Assembly: GCA_000733355.1 (NCBI GenBank)
Contig: JNVV01000026.1
Span: 21,598-58,313 of the forward strand
Source: Falciphora oryzae
Taxonomy: Eukaryota; Ascomycota; Sordariomycetes; Magnaporthales; Magnaporthaceae
Direction of reading: 5' to 3'
DNA length: 36,716 nucleotides
The position numbers were made by a program, and so were the translations under genes. Positions within the stretch are counted from its first letter, which is position 1; every line of letters begins with the position of its first letter. The notes under the pieces were generated by a model. It did not search any database. It had not been told where the DNA came from and saw only the letters and a list, made by a program, of their open reading frames with translations. Below, one piece after another: positions 30,457 through 36,716 of this stretch.

Positions 30457-32299
30457 TTATGACGAGACCGCGAGAGCCTCCTTCCCCACCATCGTCCCCC
30501 TTCCCTCCTCGATGGGCTTGTCCTTCTCGTCCACCATGCCATAATCGGTGTCTAGCTCCTTTCTGAGCGGTATCTCCTTGATCACGCAAGCCGCGACGAA
30601 CCCCACGCCGGCAAAGGCGATAGCCACCTGCCACGACCGCTGGAGCGCGCTGCTCTGCACCGCCACCACCTCGGCGCGCGTCGCCGGCGACAGCGAGTCG
30701 AGGAACTCGAGCGACGCGGCGCCGTACGCGCCCCCGGCCGCGAACTGGGCGGCGACGGTCGCGTTGCTGGCGATGGCGCCGCCCTGGCTTGCCAGCTGCG
30801 CGGCGCGGTTGGTGTAGATGGTGCCCGCGACGGCGACGCCCCAGACGATGCCGAAGACGCGTAGTAACGCCCACGTGGCCGTCGCCAGCGCCGTGTCCCG
30901 GTCCGTCAGCGGCGCCAGCAGCGCCGGGAGCAGCACCGCCATGCCGAAGCCCGCGCCGGCCGACTCGACCACCTGGTAGCCCACCCAGGCCGCCGTGCTG
31001 GAGGTCTCGTCCAGCAGCGAGAGGAGGCCGAAGCCGACGGTGATGAGGGCGAAGGAGACGACCAGGACGGGCTTGTACCGGCCGAACTTGGTCAGGAGCA
31101 GGCCACCAAGGCTGGCGGCCGGGAGGAGTGCGAGGACGGTCGGGAGCAGCATGATGCCCGAGCGGTAGGCGGTCGCGGCGAGGACGCCCTGGAAGTAGAC
31201 CGGGAGGAAGTAGACGACCCAGAGGGTAACAACGCCGTGGAGGAAGCTGAGGAGGAAGATGATGGATGTGATGGAGTGTCTGAAGAGGTGGAGGGGCATT
31301 GTCGGATTGGGTACCAGGCGGGCGTTGCCCTCGAGCGCGACAAAGGCGCCGAGCGTGGCTAGCCCGACAATGAGCGGTACGAGGATCTGGTAGGAAGACC
31401 ACGGGTATTTGCCGCCCGCCCAGCCAAGCGCAATCAGTACCGGGCTGGAGCCGCCGACGAATACGGCGTTGCCTAGCCAGTCGAGGCTCGACAGTTTGGT
31501 GGCCAACGTCTGAGATTTGTCGTACTTGACGTGTAGAAAGGCGAACAACAGTACCAGCGAGACACCGCCGATAGGTAGAGACATGTAGAAGGCCCAGCGC
31601 CAGGTGCTGTAGCTGACGATGAGTCCGCCAAATAGAGGACCGAGTGCAACTCCAATAGCGACCATGCCAAACACCATGGCCATGTAGGTGCCTCTCTCGC
31701 GGAGCGGCACCAGATCGCAGATGACGGCCTCGCAGAGGACGGTAATGCCCGAGCCCCCGATGCCCTGAACCGCCCGGCCAGCGATCATCAAGGCCATGGT
31801 ATTAGCTCTATGTTATGCCCGTCTTGTCAGCAAAAGGCGTGAATGGTTCCTTGGCTAAAAAAATAAATAAATAAAAAAAAGAGACAGCAACTCACCCGCC
31901 ACCCAACCCGCACCCAACCATGAAAATGGCCACGGAAACGATCAGCGGCCACCGGCGGCCAAACACGTTTGCGAGCTGACCAAACATGGGCTGAACAGCA
32001 GCCCTGATCACACAAATTAATCCCCGTCGACCATCTTCGTCGCGAGTGAGGGAAAGCTCTTACATGGCCAAGAAGTAGGCGTTAGAAATCCAGATGTAGT
32101 CTTCACCCCCGTTCAGATCGGCAACGACGGATGGCAGGACGGTCGAGGTGACTGTGGCCTCCAGCGACGTGAGCAGGCTGATGAGGGCGAGAACACCCAG
32201 GATGGCCCAGAACCTCCACCCCTTGCGCATCTGCGGATGGACTCCTTCCTCGGTCGCATCCTGGGCATTCGCCGAAGCAGACGCGTCCGTCTGTTCCAT
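30457..32299 (-). CDS. MFS drug/toxin exporter, DHA2 (14-TM) family
   Basis: Predicted 564-residue plasma-membrane antiporter that probably exports the cluster product. Three exons: 32064-32299, 31896-32003 and 30457-31807. The introns are 60 bp (32004-32063, GTAAGA...ATCAG) and 88 bp (31808-31895, GTGAGT...ACATAG, with an AAATAAAT-like run). Exon 1 starts MEQTDASASANAQDATEEGV, a polar tail, then TM1 with LEATVTSTVLPSV (about residue 50). Joining restores AYFLAM-AAVQPMFGQLANVFGRRW, the family motif A region. RAVQGIGGSGI (about 125) is the MFS motif near TM4, and WRWAFYMSLPIGG follows. About 14 hydrophobic segments can be counted. An upstream in-frame ATG at 32392 would add 31 residues without hydrophobic content; I prefer 32299. 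It is divergent from small protein 2. Confidence 0.93.
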
Positions 32300-33299
32300 C
32301 GTGTCTGACGAGAAAAGATTGCCTCGGTAGGCGGGTGGAAAATATGGAACGAGCGCGGGTAGATGTGGACGATTCCAGTAGGAAACCGGCATTGAAGATG
32401 GGTATTATCTGCCATCATGTGTGCGAGGAATTATATGCAGGGCCAAAATAAAGTACGGGCGACTTCCATGTCATGGTTTGGCGGATGGTGATGTCCGCGG
32501 AGGGTGACGTCCGCGGAGGGTTTTGCTTGATAACCTAAGGAGCGAGGGGCCTTCGCAGTGAGGGCCCGGCGCCATACCCTCGATGTTGTAAGGTACTGTA
32601 TGTTAATTCCTCCACGGCGATCTTCTTTTGTAATTACAGCGGTACAGGTAATTTGCGTTCCCTAGGCCGAATGGCCCACTGTGCCTGGCTCAATATCGTG
32701 GAGGGTTCATTCTCTCGCCGTACAAGACAACATCATGAGCTGCCCAAGAGGAAAACCCTTCTCACAAACAGAGGGTCATACAGCGGTCCTTCTCCCTGGA
32801 CGCCAGCGACTCAGGCTTATCTAAGTGCCGATGCGCCCCCGAAAATTGTAAAGTCCCGAAGTGCCAATTATTTTTTTAACCGCGAGAGATGGTTGGATGG
32901 AAATCAGGACCACCGGACAACAAGTCCCGAGGTGACGCTCGCCGAAGGTCCTGCCTACCTACTCTACTCATTATTGACATTTCTCGACCATGAATTCGGG
33001 TTGAAAAGTCCCAGTGTCACTTGGAAAGAGTCCCTCGTATGAACTCGGGCCGAGAGTCTTTCGACTCACAGCCATTCGGGCGTTTTCTCAAATGGGTCAA
33101 GGAGGTGGGAAAGGCAAGTTGATATTAACGTGATCGCGGCTGTTTGTCCCTGGAGTCCGAGATGAATGAATGCCCTTGACAGAGACAGGGAGCCCAGCTT
33201 CTCCGCTTCTCCGAATAGGTGCTGTTGTCCTTGTGTGATCGCTCAACTGGTTGCCGGTTCTAGAGACAGACGAGCAGTTGCCCTCAGCACTCCAGAAAC
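32300..33299. promoter_or_regulatory. Divergent promoter of the MFS gene and small protein 2
   Basis: 1.0 kb. The cluster motif AAGTCCCGA is exact at 32851-32859 and 32932-32940, with a near-copy AAGTCCCAG at 33006-33014, all nearer the small-protein gene. A duplicated 16-bp block with TCCGCGGA palindromes lies nearer the MFS gene. A 129-codon frame at 32653-33042 has no ATG start and no motif. Confidence 0.6.
32489..32520. repeat. Two tandem 16-bp units with TCCGCGGA palindrome
   Basis: TGATGTCCGCGGAGGG is followed directly by TGACGTCCGCGGAGGG. The 8-bp palindromes sit at 32494-32501 and 32510-32517, 190 bp upstream of the MFS start. CGG-containing palindromes are typical targets of Zn2Cys6 regulators (general knowledge); binding here is inferred. 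Confidence 0.75.
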
Positions 33300-33909
33300 A
33301 TGGCTACTCCTGAAGAGGTCAGACCCGACAAGCTGAATGACCAGTGGGACATGGTATTGAGACTTGCTTTGTTTCCTTTTTCCCCAAAGGATACCTTACT
33401 AATGGCTGCCTCAGAATTTTGATCTCAGCGACAATGCCGAGCCCATGCTCCGAGTTCAAGGTGTCCCTTGGCTGCTCCGGAAGCTCTTGGGCTGGATCTC
33501 GGTGAGGGTGGCCATGCAGACGTGGACGGGCGCCCCGACAGGGTTGACCCATTTCGCCATCGAATACAAGCCGCCCCTGGGCTTACCGAGTAGTAGGGAG
33601 GAGCGAGTCTTCAACTTCGAGGGCGAGGAGTTGACGGTCCCCATGCTTGGGAAGCTGCGCGTGCGGATGCGCTGGGCAGTGGCCGATGAACTGGATGAGA
33701 TAGACCCCTACTTGGCCGAAGGCTTTGGCGCCGGACCCAATATCCACATGAGGACGGAGCATTTGGACATTGATGCGGTGACTGATCAGGTCTTCGGTTT
33801 CGAGGAGATCGGGGGCACGAAATACCACACCAGGCACATCGTGGTGCGCAGGGGAGGCGAGGTCGAGAGGACCAGACTCGTATATAATTATGCAGGACCC
33901 AGGTGTTAG
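33300..33909 (+). CDS. Small lipocalin/SnoaL-like cluster protein, paralogue 2
   Basis: Predicted 182-residue protein. Exon 1 (33300-33353) is 18 codons, MATPEEVRPDKLNDQWDM; a 61-bp phase-0 intron (33354-33414, GTATTG...TACTAATGGCTGCCTCAG) leads to exon 2 (33415-33909), NFDLSDNAEPMLRVQGVPWL onward. It aligns by eye with the protein at 27203: GVPWLLRKL/GIPWIVRKL, DPYLAEGF/DPYLTEHF, VFGFEEIGG/IWGFGMVNE and the C-terminal R-H/A-I-V-x-R-x-G-E-V strand, ending in a short Y-x-W/Y-x-G tail. It is beta-rich with no visible active-site motif. The function is unknown; a substrate-binding or cyclisation-helper role is inferred from the cluster. Confidence 0.82.
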
Positions 33910-34995
33910 GCTCGAAAGAATCAGCAGGGTATAGGCGCCTAGGTACTTAACAATGTCGGCCCGTTGAGAACAACCCGACCCTCGACTCTCAAAACGGGTC
34001 GACGGCTGGCCATTGTTCCATTGTGTCCTTCATCCCATTGGTCGTGGCAAGACTGAGAGAGAAAGAGAGACAAAACATGTTGCTGACTCAGAGCTGCCAG
34101 GTTCAACTCTCGTCTCCTTCGAGGAGAGCGAGATACAGGCTAGCGGACGACGGCAAGATTTGTCAGTTGAAGGAGAAAGGACTGTTTTGGCTTGCAATCG
34201 CAAAGTATCTTAGATTCCGGGCCGTACCGCCAGGGCCTTTGAGTTGAGGTGCCACACTTGGCTCAAATCCGCCAACCTCTCTCGAAGCGAATCTTCGCAA
34301 CTCTGTGGTCGGTCTCGGGTGCTCTCCTCAAGTGGTTGGCGACGGCGAGGACGAAGAGCGGGAGGTGGGTGGGATTTGTGGCCGCAGGAAGTTGGATGAT
34401 GGCGACCTGGAACTGCGAGTACTGTGTTGACGCACATCCATGTGCGCTGACATACCCGTAAGTAAAATTACCTACAAACATAGGTAATTATGTACGTAAG
34501 TCTCTCAGAAACTGCATCTAACGCAGCGGTGCGCCACTCGAGTCCAGCGTCTGTACCCCGACGATGGGTTTGCGGTTTGCCGTCAACGGGGCCAGGCAAG
34601 CCGCCGATACCGCCCCAGCAGTCGGCGGGCCAGGGAGCGCCGCCAGTATTCGAAACATGGTCCTGCACTATCTTCATCGCGCCGGCATCGCAGACCGCCT
34701 CGCTGTCGGCTTCGTCGACCCGGAGGCTGCTCTCCAGGCACTCGCCACGGCCCTAGACAGTCCGTACCAGCCTATGCAGGTTGGAGGGGCGGGTGTTGTG
34801 CTTCGGGCGGCCGCAAGGGACGGCTTTGCTCAGATCCTTCCGCATTCTGGATGTCGTGCAGGCTTGCAACCGCGCGCTTATGTCCAGCTCCGCCATTCCC
34901 TGCCGCCAGGGACAAATTTTAAATCTCGACCCCCAGCTCGCAATTGGCCAATGGCGGCAGAAAGGGACACGGAGCCGAGATGCCTATCAACCTCA

Positions 34996-35016
34996 CATGA
35001 CCCACTTATCACCAAC
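34996..35016. repeat. 21-bp direct repeat (copy 1)
   Basis: Starts CATGACCCACTTATC and equals 35104-35124. On the other strand it resembles a pogo terminal repeat (GTTGGTGATAAGTGGGTCAT), so it may mark ends of small non-autonomous pogo elements. Confidence 0.75.
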
Positions 35017-35103
35017 AACTTCTGCCGCCTGAGATCACTCATAAATCAGCGAATCAAGTGGCTGTCCGTGAAGTGCACGCCCGCGACAGGGGTAGCATGC
35101 GCG

Positions 35104-35124
35104 CATGACCCACTTATCACCAAC
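35104..35124. repeat. 21-bp direct repeat (copy 2)
   Basis: Identical to 34996-35016, 108 bases downstream, same orientation. Its right end forms the left arm of the hairpin at 35117-35143. Confidence 0.75.
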
Positions 35125-35143
35125 GTGGAATGCACGTTGGTGA
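35117..35143. repeat. 11-bp stem hairpin, 5-nt loop
   Basis: TCACCAACGTG and CACGTTGGTGA are exact reverse complements around GAATG. It may be two abutting pogo-type terminal repeats from nested or deleted elements. Confidence 0.8.
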
Positions 35144-35300
35144 ATGATGGTGGAAATCCTCCATGCGTGTGGTTGGTGCTTATCCCCTCTTTCCCGGTAG
35201 CGGGGTGGGGCTGACACACCTCCTCCAGGATTCTAAATCCTACACGCGCATGAAGCATGCAGGTTTTCAATATTACGAATAATCCGTCGACGAAAACGTA

Positions 35301-35449
35301 ACGTGGTTCACAAGCGAGTAGCGCACACAAGCGAGTGGCGCATTTGGAAAACGCATATTAAACAGCGTTTTTTTTCGACCAAATAACTCGCTCAATTTGA
35401 AGCTAAATTCCACCAAAATTAAAACCGTTATATTTAACTTTATAATGAT
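35301..35449. mobile_element. Terminus of another pogo-type element, interrupted by Fot1 copy 2
   Basis: ACGTGGTTCACAAGCGAGT at 35301 follows a TA and shares the ACGTGGTTCA start of the Fot1 terminal repeat but then differs. About 150 bp of RIP-like AT-rich interior follow before the next Fot1 terminus at 35452. No right end is seen in the window. Confidence 0.5.
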
Positions 35450-35451
35450 TA

Positions 35452-36601
35452 ACGTGGTTTACCACCGAGTGACGCATACCACTAAATGACGCACCCACAC
35501 CCAACCTCCAGACAATCGACGCGCATATTAACCCAACAACGCCAGGAATTCATTCACACTACTCGGAACTGTATACATCGGACATTTCTACTTTTTTTTA
35601 ACAAATGCGCGCATTATATCCGGTTTTGCCGCACGTGCCACATCGCTAACGAGTTATCGTCGCCCTCCTTTCCTAACCCCCATAATCGCGCATTTTTTAC
35701 TGTAGCTATCCATCCAGCTCCTACTGGTCCAAAACATCTCGTACCTCGTTAATGGTAAATAACCCTCCAAATCGGACACGTGTTTTTTTAACCCTCCGGC
35801 GTTTGCTTAGTGCTTCGTTCGCTTTTTTAAACGTAAACACTTTGGCTCGAAAAAAAGCTACCTTATATATTATCGCCTTCGTCCCTTTTGCGATTTAATC
35901 CACAACCGCTAACATAGGTATCGGAAAACTGCCTTAGTAATTGGTAATTCGAATTTTAATATATTCGGACTGCGAAATTGCTTCTTTAACTATCCGCGGC
36001 GTTTTGGAAGTCCAAAGTTCGGGGTCGTTTAAAAGCGTCCTTAAGGGAGTTGGAATCCGTAACCTTATATCCAGCTTTTCCAAAACCGAATCCGGATTAA
36101 AAAAAGCAAAGCCAGCCCCTTAAAAACCTTTTCGGATGTTTCTTTCGGTTATAAAGTTAAAAAATGCCGCTTTAAACGCCGAAAGGAACTCGACTTTAGT
36201 TACGTAATTAACGTACGACCTTATTAAGTTTTTAATTTATCGACCGTACGCCTTTTTCATTGGGCTAAAGCACTTAACGTTAAGCGGTTAAAAAAAGTAA
36301 AACGAATGCGAAAGCATGCAAAACGTAATAATGTTATATTTTTAGCAATAAAATTCGAAATCCGTTAAATAATGGCTTTCGTATCCGTTTAGCACTAACA
36401 AACGATATATGCCTTTCGTACGCGGTATAATGTGTTTATCGAAATATTGGATCCATTCCAAACCGAGCTCGTTCGTAATCCACCCGTTAGAATTTATTGC
36501 GATAATTTAATCGCGTAAAAAGCCGGTTTCCGAATACCAATTGGCTAAATAGTACTGCTTTTTAACGATAATAAAAAGAAAAATCGCCTAACCGCAATAG
36601 T
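35452..36601 (-). mobile_element. Second Fot1/pogo copy, truncated and RIP-decayed
   Basis: It starts with a TA at 35450-35451 and a diverged terminus ACGTGGTTTACCACCGAGTG. It aligns base by base with the 3' half of the intact element at 25161 to about 26310, including the zinc-knuckle region (near 35620) and transposase C-terminal part, with many C/T and G/A differences. It breaks off at about 36601, where unrelated sequence begins, so the transposase N-terminus and the other terminal repeat are missing. Confidence 0.8.
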
Positions 36602-36716
36602 TTGTCAAAGCAGTCGAGGGCAGAGATATTGGAGTAGCAGGAAGATGATATTCGGAGTAGGTTGGAGGCCGGAGGCCTGGCCCTGCAGAGATTTGGGATA
36701 TCTCTGTGCGGGATCC
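36602..36716. other. Unidentified sequence at the right edge
   Basis: GC-richer than the Fot1 remnant. It shares the 15-mer AGTCGAGGGCAGAGA with 17777-17791. It is too short to identify; it may be the end of another repeat that truncated the Fot1 copy. Confidence 0.4.

Larger units (their letters stand above)
33910..35298. other. Interval without recognised gene beyond the cluster
   Basis: Frames of 60-216 codons overlap on both strands but have no motif. A GC-rich patch at 34560-34900 reads NMVLHYLHRAGIADRLAVGF on the plus strand and could be an old gene scrap. Direct repeats and a hairpin at 34996-35143 are listed separately. Confidence 0.5.

Noticed and set aside
30437..31402. 321-codon minus-strand frame overlapping the MFS gene
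   Set aside because: Same strand, shifted frame of the MFS last exon; Arg/Pro/Gly-rich. Codon shadow.
32653..33042. 129-codon frame in the MFS/small-protein promoter
   Set aside because: Does not begin with ATG, no motif, and spans the regulatory 9-mers.

Overview
The window looks like filamentous ascomycete DNA, most likely Pezizomycotina and probably Sordariomycetes (inferred from gene families and composition). Genes have short introns of about 50-90 bases with GT..AG ends and CTAAT/CTAAC-type branch sites. Dense, decayed transposons are poor in CpA/TpG, rich in TpA and full of stops where Gln or Trp codons are expected, the signature of repeat-induced point mutation (RIP). No rRNA, tRNA or CRISPR array was seen.

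Left arm, 1-21,900: a transposon graveyard. A minus-strand LINE ORF1 (1-1210 plus 11466-11775) is split by a complete 10.3-kb Ty3/gypsy chromovirus (1211-11465; 180-bp LTRs; 5-bp target duplication GGGGA). That element's reverse transcriptase gene is itself split by a 3.1-kb insertion (3789-6878) flanked by a 14-bp duplication. Between pol and the 3' LTR the chromovirus carries a long antisense reading frame on the minus strand (9806 to about 10960). Further right are an unidentified conserved protein relic (about 13890-14515), a second LINE tail (15092-15480), a BTB/POZ pseudogene (15674-17192) interrupted by a 300-bp solo LTR with target duplication GATGT, a 24-bp minisatellite, and a BCS1-like AAA ATPase tail (20630-20880).

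Middle, 21,914-33,909: an intact, GC-rich, un-RIPped set of six genes in three divergent pairs. They are a trans-acting enoyl reductase (minus) with a Diels-Alderase-family protein (plus); a small lipocalin-like protein (minus) with an alpha/beta-hydrolase-fold protein (plus); and a 14-TM MFS exporter (minus) with a second, paralogous small protein (plus). Trans-ER, Diels-Alderase and this hydrolase type together mark fungal PKS-NRPS pathways making decalin, isoindolone (cytochalasan) or related scaffolds. No PKS-NRPS lies in the window. All three divergent promoters carry the 9-mer AAGTCCCGA (five exact copies), a candidate site for a shared regulator. A RIP-decayed Fot1/pogo DNA transposon (25161-27021, TA duplication, perfect 42-bp terminal repeats) sits between the first and second pair.

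Right arm, 33,910-36,716: decayed repeats, including another pogo-type terminus (from 35301) and a truncated second Fot1 copy (35452 to about 36601). The cluster segment is thus an island between repeat-rich blocks.
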